A stretch of 64,000 bases of DNA, taken from Caballeronia sp. dw_276 (lineage in GTDB: Bacteria > Pseudomonadota > Gammaproteobacteria > Burkholderiales > Burkholderiaceae). Shown one piece after another: positions 17,915 to 25,800 of this stretch; the first letter of the stretch is position 1, and every line of letters starts with the position of its first letter. Below the pieces are notes generated by a model, which made no database searches, was not told the DNA's origin, and was given only the letters and a program-made list of their open reading frames with translations. The stretch is taken from positions 43,783-107,782 of the forward strand of contig NZ_JAAVUV010000018.1 of the NCBI RefSeq assembly GCF_018449635.1. The letters run 5' to 3'. The position numbers and the translations under genes were made by a program.

Positions 17915-18223
17915 ATGATCCTTGAAGTCGCTCAATTGCCGGTGAAGGCCGGCGAAGAATCTGCGTTCGAAACGGCGTTCGCCCAGGCCGCGAAGATCAT
18001 CTCGGCGCAGCCGGGATATCTCTCGCACGAGCTCGTGCGTGGCGCCGACGCGAACAATGGCTCGCAATACGTTTTGCTCGTGCGATGGGAAAGCGTCGCG
18101 GCCCATCAGGACGGCTTTCGCAATTCCGCCGATTACCAGAAGTGGCGCGAATTGCTGCACACATTCTATGAACCGGGTGTCGCGGTCGCGCATTTTGCGA
18201 CGGTCGCGGGCGCACTGAAATAA
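17915..18223 (+). CDS. Small ABM-fold (antibiotic biosynthesis monooxygenase-like) protein inside the ugp operon
   Basis: A 102-residue dimeric-alpha/beta-barrel type protein. The start at 17915 has GGAGG 8 nt upstream. Family features: an initial beta strand (MILEVAQLPVKAGEESAFETAFAQA), the central QPGYLSHELVRG, the strand YVLLVRWESVAAHQDGFRNS and Y-x-x-W-R-x-L followed by a terminal His-bearing strand. ABM-domain proteins include quinone-forming monooxygenases and haem degraders, but most small members have no known function. Tight spacing on both sides (13 and 9 nt) puts it in the ugp transcript. The link to glycerophosphate uptake is only positional. Confidence 0.85.
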   Translation: MILEVAQLPVKAGEESAFETAFAQAAKIISAQPGYLSHELVRGADANNGSQYVLLVRWESVAAHQDGFRNSADYQKWRELLHTFYEPGVAVAHFATVAGALK

Positions 18224-18232
18224 GGCGGGTCG

Positions 18233-19315
18233 ATGGCTGCACTAAGCCTTCAAGGCGTCAAGAAAACGTACGACGGCAAGCAGTTCGTGCTGCATGGCAT
18301 CGACGTGCAAGTCGCCGATGGCGAATTCGTCGTCATGGTCGGACCGTCGGGCTGCGGAAAATCCACGTTGCTGCGGATGGTCGCGGGACTCGAGAGCGTG
18401 TCGGAGGGGACGATCTCCATCGGCGAGAAAGTGGTGAACCAGCTCGAGCCGAAGGATCGCGACATTGCGATGGTGTTCCAGAACTACGCGCTGTATCCGC
18501 ACATGAGCGTCGCGCAGAACATGGCGTACGCGCTGAAGATCAGCGGCGTGAGCAAGGCTGATATCGACCGGCGCGTGCAGAACGCGGCGAAGATACTGGA
18601 ACTCGAACCGTTACTGCAGAGAAAGCCGCGCGAGTTGTCGGGCGGGCAGCGTCAGCGCGTGGCAATGGGCCGGGCGATCGTGCGCGAACCGGCCGTGTTT
18701 CTCTTCGACGAACCGCTGTCCAATCTCGACGCCAAACTGCGCGTGCAAATGCGATTGGAGATCCAGCGGCTGCACGCGCGGCTCGGGACCACGAGCCTGT
18801 ATGTCACGCACGATCAGATCGAAGCCATGACGCTCGCGCAGCGCGTGATCGTGATGAATCGCGGTTACGCGGAACAGATCGGGCCGCCGACTGAAGTCTA
18901 TGAGCGTCCGGCGACGGTTTTTGTGGCGAGTTTTATCGGCTCGCCGGCCATGAACCTGATGGAAGGGCGTGTTTCGGACGACGGCTCCACCTTCGATGTC
19001 GCCGGCAACGGTCCGCGTTTGCCGCTCGCAGGCATGCACGCGCTGTCGCAGGATCTGAAGGGGCGTGAATGGACGCTGGGCATTCGGCCGGAACATATGC
19101 TGCCAGGACAGTCGGGCGCGCACGTGTCGCTCACCGTCGATTCCTGCGAACTGCTGGGCGCGGACAATCTGGCGCACGGCCGCTGGGGCAATCACGACGT
19201 CGCGGTGCGTTTGCCGCATGAGCATCGGCCGGCGCGCGGTGAAGCGCTGGAAGTGGCGCTGCCGGCGCATCGGCTGCATATCTTTGATCCGCAGACTGGC
19301 CGGCGAGTGAACTGA
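18233..19315 (+). CDS. ugpC: Glycerol-3-phosphate ABC transporter ATPase UgpC
   Basis: Energising ATPase (360 aa) of the MalK/UgpC family. Walker A GPSGCGKSTLL (about 37-47), Q-loop VFQNYALYPHM, signature LSGGQRQRVAMGRA, Walker B VFLFDEPLSNLDAKLR and switch histidine YVTHDQIEAMT are all intact. The C-terminal third is the MalK-type OB-fold regulatory domain (LGIRPEHM). Lies 9 nt after the ABM gene and 14 nt before ugpQ. Confidence 0.97.
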   Translation: MAALSLQGVKKTYDGKQFVLHGIDVQVADGEFVVMVGPSGCGKSTLLRMVAGLESVSEGTISIGEKVVNQLEPKDRDIAMVFQNYALYPHMSVAQNMAYALKISGVSKADIDRRVQNAAKILELEPLLQRKPRELSGGQRQRVAMGRAIVREPAVFLFDEPLSNLDAKLRVQMRLEIQRLHARLGTTSLYVTHDQIEAMTLAQRVIVMNRGYAEQIGPPTEVYERPATVFVASFIGSPAMNLMEGRVSDDGSTFDVAGNGPRLPLAGMHALSQDLKGREWTLGIRPEHMLPGQSGAHVSLTVDSCELLGADNLAHGRWGNHDVAVRLPHEHRPARGEALEVALPAHRLHIFDPQTGRRVN

Positions 19316-19329
19316 AAGGACGAATAACG

Positions 19330-20073
19330 ATGAAAACCTGGCCCTATCCGCGCATCGTCGCGCATCGCGGCGGCGGCAAGGTCGCGCCGGAAAACACGCT
19401 GGACGGTATCGATACCGGCGCACGGCTCGGCCTGAAAATGATCGAGTTCGACGCGAAATTATCCGCCGACAACGTCGTGTTTTTGCTACACGATGACCTG
19501 GTCGATCGCACATCCGATGGTCGCGGCCCGGCGAAAGCCATGCGCTACGACGAAATCGACAAGCTCGATGCCGGCACGTGGTTCGACCCGCGTTTCAAGG
19601 GTGCTCGCATGCCGACGCTCGCGCAGGTCGCCGAGCGGTGCTTCCTGCACGGGCTTGCGGCGAACATCGAAATCAAGCCGTGCGACGGGCGGGACGTGGA
19701 AACGGGCGTTCTGGTCGCGCAAGAGGCGGCGCGCTTATGGGCCGATGCCGAACCTGTGCCGCTGTTGTCATCGTTTTCATACGCGGCGCTCGAAGCTGCC
19801 GCTGAGGCCGCGCCCGATTTGCCGCGCGGGATGCTCTACGAGGACATTCCCGCCGATTGGCGTGCGCAGACGGCGGCGCTGTCGTGCGTGTCGCTGCACG
19901 CTGACCACTCGAAGCTCGACGAAGCGCTGGTCCGCGAGATCAAGGATTCGGGCTTGCGGATCTTGGCGTACACAGTGAACGAGCCCGCCCGCGCTCGTGA
20001 ACTTGCTCAGTGGGGGGTGGATGCGATCTGTACGGATCGTATCGATGCAATCGGCGCTGATTTTCTCGAATGA
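19330..20073 (+). CDS. ugpQ: Glycerophosphodiester phosphodiesterase UgpQ
   Basis: Cytosolic GDPD-family enzyme (247 aa) that hydrolyses glycerophosphodiesters entering through Ugp to glycerol-3-phosphate and alcohol. Signature residues are present: AHRGGGKVAPENT with the catalytic HR, EFDAKLSADNVVFLLHDD with the metal Glu/Asp and second catalytic His, and NIEIKP. No signal peptide is seen, which fits cytosolic UgpQ rather than periplasmic GlpQ. Last gene of the operon, followed by a terminator. Confidence 0.95.
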   Translation: MKTWPYPRIVAHRGGGKVAPENTLDGIDTGARLGLKMIEFDAKLSADNVVFLLHDDLVDRTSDGRGPAKAMRYDEIDKLDAGTWFDPRFKGARMPTLAQVAERCFLHGLAANIEIKPCDGRDVETGVLVAQEAARLWADAEPVPLLSSFSYAALEAAAEAAPDLPRGMLYEDIPADWRAQTAALSCVSLHADHSKLDEALVREIKDSGLRILAYTVNEPARARELAQWGVDAICTDRIDAIGADFLE

Positions 20074-20083
20074 ACGTTAAATA

Positions 20084-20121
20084 AAAAGCGCGCGCCAGGA
20101 GTGATCCCGACGCGCGCTTTT
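20084..20121. terminator. Bidirectional terminator between ugpQ and the DUF883 gene
   Basis: Eleven-bp stem AAAAGCGCGCG (20084-20094) with CGCGCGCTTTT (20111-20121), loop of 16 nt. The convergent genes ugpQ and the minus-strand DUF883 gene both end here, and the A/T ends serve either direction. Confidence 0.8.
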
Positions 20122-20142
20122 CGCGCAACCGAACGATAAGAC

Positions 20143-20520
20143 TTAGCGGGCGCGGGCCAGCAGCACACCCGCGACGAGCGCAAGGCCGCCGACCAGGGCA
20201 ATGGTCTGCCAGGGCTTTTCGTGAATGTAGGTGTCCGCATCGGCCAGCGCTGCATTGGCGCGGGCGCGCACTGCATCTTGCGTGTCGTTCAAACGGGCAC
20301 GCGCAGAATCCACGCTTTTGCTCAACTGAGCGCGCAATGCGGCGACGTCCGCTGACGTCCCTTCTGACAACGTCTCTTCAATCTCCGAAATCAGCGTGCG
20401 AAGTTCGCCGCCGATGTCCTGCGCCGCGTCGCTGCTGTGCCTCGAAATCCGGCGAGCACGGCGGCTGGTGGAGTTCCATGAATCTCCGATGGCGTCTCGC
20501 GTATTGGGAAATGCGTTCAT
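20143..20520 (-). CDS. DUF883 / ElaB-YqjD-type ribosome-associated membrane protein
   Basis: 125 residues from an ATG with GGAG about 9 nt upstream; the longer upstream reading is not supported. The sequence is a long amphipathic helix (LRTLISEIEETLSEGTSADVAALRAQLSKSVDSARARL) followed by YIHEKPWQTIALVGGLALVAGVLLARAR, the conserved W-x-(T/S)-I/V-x-(V/I)-G-x-x-A-G-x-x-x-G-x-L-L-x-R membrane tail of the DUF883 family. In E. coli, ElaB and YqjD are stationary-phase inner-membrane proteins that bind ribosomes. Single gene between two terminator-like structures. Confidence 0.88.
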   Translation of the reverse strand: MNAFPNTRDAIGDSWNSTSRRARRISRHSSDAAQDIGGELRTLISEIEETLSEGTSADVAALRAQLSKSVDSARARLNDTQDAVRARANAALADADTYIHEKPWQTIALVGGLALVAGVLLARAR

Positions 20521-20815
20521 AGGATCGCTCCGTCGATGGATGAATCGTGGATGGGCCGCGAACCGATTGAAGTTCGCGGAAACGCTGAAGGTGAGCAAGT
20601 TGAATGCCGGTTCACGCGCAATTCTCAAGATTGCGCGCTGAAGCCTTGCGGCGCAAGGCGTCTGATGAATCGAAACGAGGTTGATCAAGTAGAAACTGCG
20701 GAGGCGTTTACCTAAATGACTCGATTCCGGGTCATTTTTACAAGCCAGTGAAACAAAACGCCGCCACGTTTTTGACGCGGAAGCGTTCGTCTGTTGCCAA
20801 GCGTGAACGAGACGG
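20521..20815. other. Gap between ompW-like gene and DUF883 gene
   Basis: No gene seen. The region must carry the promoter for the minus-strand DUF883 gene. A hairpin AAATGAC (20714-20720) with GTCATTT (20731-20737), loop of 10 nt, is a candidate stop for the upstream ompW-like gene, but its T-run lies on the plus strand (TTTTT at 20735-20739), so it is weak as a minus-strand terminator. Confidence 0.4.
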
Positions 20816-21541
20816 TCAGAACCGGTATCCGACGTTCAAATACGTCACGATCGGGTTCAGCCTGAGCTTCGCCTCGGACTTCACCGTAAGCGGTCCGACC
20901 GGCGTCTGAGCCTGCGTCGTCAGCTTGGCGGTTGCATGCAGCGGCACGAAGGAGAGAGAAAAGCCTGCAAACCAGTGTTCCGAGAATGCATAAGTAAGAC
21001 CTGCATTAAACACCGGAGCCCAGGAACGATCTGTGGATACGTCGGTCGGACCATGCAGCACGTTCGCTTCAAAGCCGGTATTGGTGATCTTGGCGTCGCT
21101 GAACCATACGCGCGTCACGCCAATACCAACGTAGGGACGCAGCTTCGCCTGCGGCTGCATGAAGTAATACTTCAGAAGAAACGTCGGGCTCCATTGCTTG
21201 GCCGTTCCGACCGTGCCGTAGCCCGAGTAGCTCTTGTCACCTTTAAGGTCGAATTTTGGCGGAATGCCAATCACGAATTCGCCGGCGATGTGGTCTGTGA
21301 CGAAGTAGCCCGCGGTAAAGCCTGCAGTGTCGGCATTCGAGAGACTGGCGCCCGTATTGGGCACTTCGATGCCGACCGGCGATCCACCTACACTAGTCTC
21401 CTTGAGCGGACCGCTGCTGGAGAGCGGCGCAAAGTGGAACCAGCCTGTAGTGAAGTAGAACGTATTTGCCGATTGCGCATGTGCCGCGCCAGTGATGCAG
21501 GTAAATGCTGCAACCCCCGTGACTACCTGTTTTATTTTCAT
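20816..21541 (-). CDS. OmpW-family outer-membrane protein
   Basis: 241 residues with a clear Sec signal ending AAHA-QS at about 22-23 and an eight-stranded barrel pattern of alternating aromatic and small residues, ending in VGYRF with a terminal phenylalanine as expected for BAM recognition. Family markers include HWFAGFSLSFVPLHATAKLT and the SEAKLRLNPIVTYLNVGYRF ending. OmpW proteins are small porins for hydrophobic compounds whose levels respond to oxygen, salt or oxidative stress. The start has a strong GGAGGAG site. Monocistronic on the minus strand. Confidence 0.92.
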   Translation of the reverse strand: MKIKQVVTGVAAFTCITGAAHAQSANTFYFTTGWFHFAPLSSSGPLKETSVGGSPVGIEVPNTGASLSNADTAGFTAGYFVTDHIAGEFVIGIPPKFDLKGDKSYSGYGTVGTAKQWSPTFLLKYYFMQPQAKLRPYVGIGVTRVWFSDAKITNTGFEANVLHGPTDVSTDRSWAPVFNAGLTYAFSEHWFAGFSLSFVPLHATAKLTTQAQTPVGPLTVKSEAKLRLNPIVTYLNVGYRF

Positions 21542-21838
21542 TGAGTGCTCCTCCGAGAAAGCACGCTAATTATGAACAGAACATTTGAAACAAACCATGT
21601 TTCGCCGCAAAGCGTTTTCCCTAAGAGGAATGCTGGCTCCAATTGGGTTAGCGCGATGCATAAAACTGTCTCGTACACCTGACTTCTCTCGTCGATGTGA
21701 ACTGCCGGCATCTCGACGAAAATTTTCAAGGTGGCCCAGAATATCGTTTAGACAGACCCCCGGGAGCGCCGGCCGCCCGAATCCTTGTCGCAAGAATTCC
21801 CTGAACCCGATCAACGCCCGACCAACGGAAAATCCAGA
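21542..21838. other. Divergent intergenic region between ompW-like and RAYT-like genes
   Basis: No gene supported. The first part must hold the ompW promoter (a CATAAT -10-like hexamer lies about 30 nt upstream of the start on the minus strand). The rest is leader for the RAYT-like gene. The ORF reading through this section at 21785-21838 has no ribosome site and does not look like the protein family. Confidence 0.4.
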
Positions 21839-22546
21839 ATGGCACGGCTTGCACGACTCTACGTTCCCGAACAGCCGCAACACGTCATCTTGCGCGGTCT
21901 CGACCAGCAGCCCGCTTTCATCGATGCTCCGGACTACGAGCTTTTTATCGAATGTTTGCGGACTGCATCGCGCGACCACAATCTCGCCATCCACGCCTAC
22001 GCACTGATGCCCGGCGCGGTGCATTTGCTCGTCACGCCCCGCGACGAAGCGAGCCTGCCCAAAGCCATGCAGGCGGTCGGCAGGCGCTACGTCGCGCACT
22101 TCAATCGCCGGTACGCACGTCGCGGCACGTTATGGGAAGGCCGCTATCGAGCAACGGTGATCGAAGGTGAGACCTACTTCCTGCTCGCGAGCCGCGTGGT
22201 CGAAATGGCGCCGGTGCAGGTGGGTCTTGCGGCCACGCCACAGGACTACAAGTGGTCGAGCTATCGCCATCACATCGGCCTGACACTCGACAGCCTGATC
22301 ACCGACCATCCGCTCTACTGGAAACTCGGCAACACGCCGTTCGAGCGTCAGCGCGCCTATCTGGAACTGTGCGAACAACCGCTCGACGAACGCGAAGCCA
22401 ACCGTCTCCTTCAGGCCACGCTCAAAGGCTGGGTTCTTGGCAGCGATTCGTACCGCGAGTGGGCGGCGCGTGCCGCCAACCGCCGAGTCTCGCCATTGCC
22501 GCGCGGCCGGCCCCGCAAGGTACGCGAAACGCCACAGACTCAATAA
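21839..22546 (+). CDS. RAYT/Y1 transposase homologue with lost catalytic residues
   Basis: 235 residues from the ATG at 21839. It is a clear relative of REP-associated tyrosine (HUH, Y1_Tnp) transposases: QHVILRG opening, HAYALMP, RRYVAHFNRRYARRGTLWEGRYRATVI, and DYKWSSYRHH. However, the metal-binding HUH motif, normally MPNHVHLLV, reads MPGAVHLLV: the first His is Ala60, only His62 remains. The catalytic tyrosine in the usual RYIxxNPVRA reads RVVEMAPVQV, with Val120 in its place. The reading frame is otherwise intact and ends in a basic tail, so it may survive as a DNA- or RNA-binding protein. No flanking terminal repeats of a mobile element are seen. Confidence 0.85.
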   Translation: MARLARLYVPEQPQHVILRGLDQQPAFIDAPDYELFIECLRTASRDHNLAIHAYALMPGAVHLLVTPRDEASLPKAMQAVGRRYVAHFNRRYARRGTLWEGRYRATVIEGETYFLLASRVVEMAPVQVGLAATPQDYKWSSYRHHIGLTLDSLITDHPLYWKLGNTPFERQRAYLELCEQPLDEREANRLLQATLKGWVLGSDSYREWAARAANRRVSPLPRGRPRKVRETPQTQ

Positions 22547-22578
22547 CGGACTTTTGTGCAAGAACTGAAGAATGAACC

Positions 22579-22620
22579 AACGGCGTGACGACAAAAATCG
22601 ACACGCCGTTTTATTTTTTC
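22579..22620 (+). terminator. Rho-independent terminator after the RAYT-like gene
   Basis: Nine-bp stem AACGGCGTG (22579-22587) with CACGCCGTT (22602-22610), followed by TTATTTTTTC. It separates the RAYT-like gene from gltB. Confidence 0.85.
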
Positions 22621-22880
22621 CTCGTTTGATATGGAACTAATTAAATGGGGCATTCATGCACCAAGTCGATAATTGGTGCCATATCATAGCGTTTTGATTG
22701 CCAACTGTTTGATTGATCGCGTATATTTCGTTTTCCGGCGGTTGGGGACGCTTTGCGTCCGCTGCTTGCCCGACTTCGTGATCATTGGCAGGTTCAGGGT
22801 CTTGGCCTGCCAGTGATGCGAGCAACGCATAAAACATGTTCAACGGCCGCCCGCGGCCTCCCCACAGAACACGGTGACCC
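22621..22880 (+). promoter_or_regulatory. gltB upstream region with a perfect inverted repeat
   Basis: No gene seen in this 260-bp stretch, which must contain the gltBD promoter and leader. It holds a perfect 7-bp inverted repeat GCACCAA (22658-22664) with TTGGTGC (22673-22679) spaced by 8 nt, in an AT-rich context, resembling an operator. I could not assign -35/-10 boxes with confidence. Confidence 0.45.
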
Positions 22881-25800
22881 ATGAACGAACAATTGCCGCC
22901 GACTCTCGGTTCCGCTCCCGCCGCGCAGGGCATGTACGATCCCGAGAACGAACACGACTCGTGTGGCGTCGGGTTTGTCGCTCATATCAAGGGCAAGAAG
23001 CGCCATGAAATTATCCAGCAGGGTCTGAAGATCCTCGAAAACCTCGACCATCGCGGCGCAGTTGGCGCCGACAAGCTGATGGGCGACGGCGCGGGCATCC
23101 TGATCCAGATCCCGGACGGGTTTTATCGTGAGGAAATGGCGAAGCAGGGCGTGACGTTGCCGCCGGAAGGCGAGTACGGCGTCGGCATGATCTTTCTGCC
23201 GAAAGAGCACGCGTCGCGTCTGGCTTGCGAGCAGGAACTGGAACGCACGGTGAAAGCCGAGGGCCAGGTCGTGCTGGGTTGGCGCGATGTCCCCGTCGAC
23301 GCCACCATGCCGATTTCCCCGACCGTGAAGGCGAGCGAACCGCTGATCCGGCAAATCTTCATCGGCCGCGGGAAAGACATCGTTGTGACCGACGCGCTCG
23401 AGCGCAAGCTGTACGTAATCCGAAAGACGGCGAGCCATCGGATCCAGGCGCTCAAACTCAAGCACGGCAAGGAATATTTCGTACCTTCGATGTCGGCGCG
23501 TACCGTCGTCTACAAGGGCCTGCTGCTGGCCGGTCAGGTGGGCGTGTATTACCGCGACCTGCAGGACGAACGCACCGTGTCGGCGCTCGCGCTCGTGCAC
23601 CAGCGCTTCTCCACGAACACGTTCCCCGCGTGGGAACTCGCGCACCCGTACCGGATGATTGCGCACAACGGTGAAATCAACACCGTGAAGGGCAACGTCA
23701 ACTGGCTGAACGCGCGCACCGGCGCGATCGCCAGCTACGTGCTGGGCGACGATCTGCCGAAACTCTGGCCGCTGATCTATCCGGGCCAGTCCGACACGGC
23801 ATCGTTCGATAACTGCCTCGAATTGCTTGTGATGGCGGGTTACCCGCTCGTCCACGCAATGATGATGATGATCCCGGAAGCCTGGGAACAGCACACGTTG
23901 ATGGACGACAACCGCCGCGCGTTCTACGAATATCACGCGGCCATGATGGAGCCGTGGGATGGTCCCGCCGCGATCGCGTTCACCGATGGCCGCCAGATCG
24001 GCGCCACGCTGGACCGCAACGGCCTGCGTCCGGCGCGCTATGTCATCACCGACGACGACCTCGTGATCCTGGCATCGGAAGCGGGCGTGTTGCCCGTGCC
24101 GGAATCGAAGATCGTGAAGAAGTGGCGTCTGCAGCCGGGCAAGATGTTCCTGATCGACATGGAGCAAGGCCGGATCATCGACGACAAGGAACTCAAGGAC
24201 AACCTCGCGAACGGCAAGCCGTACAAGAGCTGGATTGACGCCGTGCGCATCAAGCTCGACGAGATCGAACCAAAGGCCGAAGAAGTCGATACACAACGCC
24301 GCGAAGCCGCAGCGTTGCTGGATCGTCAGCAGGCGTTCGGCTACACGCAGGAAGACGTCAAGTTCCTGATGGCGCCGATGGCGCAACTCGGTGAGGAAGC
24401 CGTCGGTTCCATGGGCAACGACTCGCCGCTGGCGGTCATGTCCAACAAGAACAAGACGTTGTATCACTACTTCAAGCAGCTTTTCGCGCAGGTCACGAAC
24501 CCGCCGATCGACCCGATCCGCGAGAACATGGTGATGTCGCTGGTGTCGTTCGTCGGGCCGAAGCCGAACCTGCTCGATACCACCAACATCAACCCCACGA
24601 TGCGCCTCGAAGTCTCGCAGCCGGTGCTCGACTTCAAGGACATCGCGAAGATTCGCGCCATCGATAAATACACCGGCGGCAAGTTCAGTTCCTACGAGCT
24701 GAGCATCTGCTATCCGGTCGTGTGGGGCAACGAAGGCGTGGAAGCGCGCCTGGCTTCGTTGTGCGCGGAAGCCGTGGACGCGGTGAAGTCCGGCTACAAC
24801 ATGTTGATCGTGTCCGACCGCAAGATGGACCGCGACAACCTGGCCATTCCGGCGCTGCTCGCCACGTCCGCCATCCACACGCATCTCGTGCAGCACGGTT
24901 TGCGCACTAGCACGGGCCTGGTCGTGGAAACGGGATCGGCGCGCGAGACGCATCACTTCGCGTTGCTGGCTGCATATGGCGCGGAAGCCGTGCATCCGTA
25001 CCTCGCGCTGGAAACGCTCGCGCAAATGGCCGAAGGCCTGAAAGGCGATCTTTCCGCCGACAAAGCCATCTACAACTACACGAAGGCGGTCGGCAAGGGC
25101 TTGTACAAGGTCATGTCGAAGATGGGCATTTCCACGTACATGTCGTACACCGGTGCGCAGATTTTCGAAGCGGTTGGTCTCGCGAGCGATCTGGTCGAGA
25201 AGTACTTCAAGGGCACTGCGTCGAAGGTTGGTGGGATCGGCATTTTCGAAGTGGCCGAGGAAGCGATCCGTTTGCATCGTGAGGCGTTTGGTGAGAACCC
25301 GATCCTCGCGACCATGCTCGATGCCGGCGGTGAATATGCGTATCGCGTGCGCGGTGAAGAGCACATGTGGACGCCGGACGCCATCGCCAAGCTGCAGCAT
25401 TCCACGCGCAGCAACTCGTATCAGACATACAAGGAATACGCGCACCTGATCAACGACCAGACGAAGCGTCACATGACGTTCCGTGGTTTGTTCGAGTTCA
25501 AGGTCGATCCCACGAAAGCGATTCCGCTCGATGAAGTGGAGCCGGCGAAGGAAATCGTCAAGCGCTTTGCGACGGGCGCCATGTCGCTCGGTTCGATCAG
25601 CACCGAAGCGCACGCTACGCTGGCTGTGGCCATGAACCGTATCGGCGGGAAGTCGAACACGGGTGAAGGCGGCGAGGACGCGAACCGGTATCGCAATGAG
25701 TTGCGCGGCATTCCGATCAAGAACGGCGACACCATGCGCTCGGTTATCGGCGATGAAGTCGTCACCGATATCCCGTTGAAAGAAGGCGATTCGCTGCGTT

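Noticed and set aside
21839..22546. A complete IS200/IS605-type insertion sequence
   Set aside because: No terminal hairpins, target duplication or accessory gene seen; the protein is RAYT-like and lacks catalytic residues, so it is not an active element.
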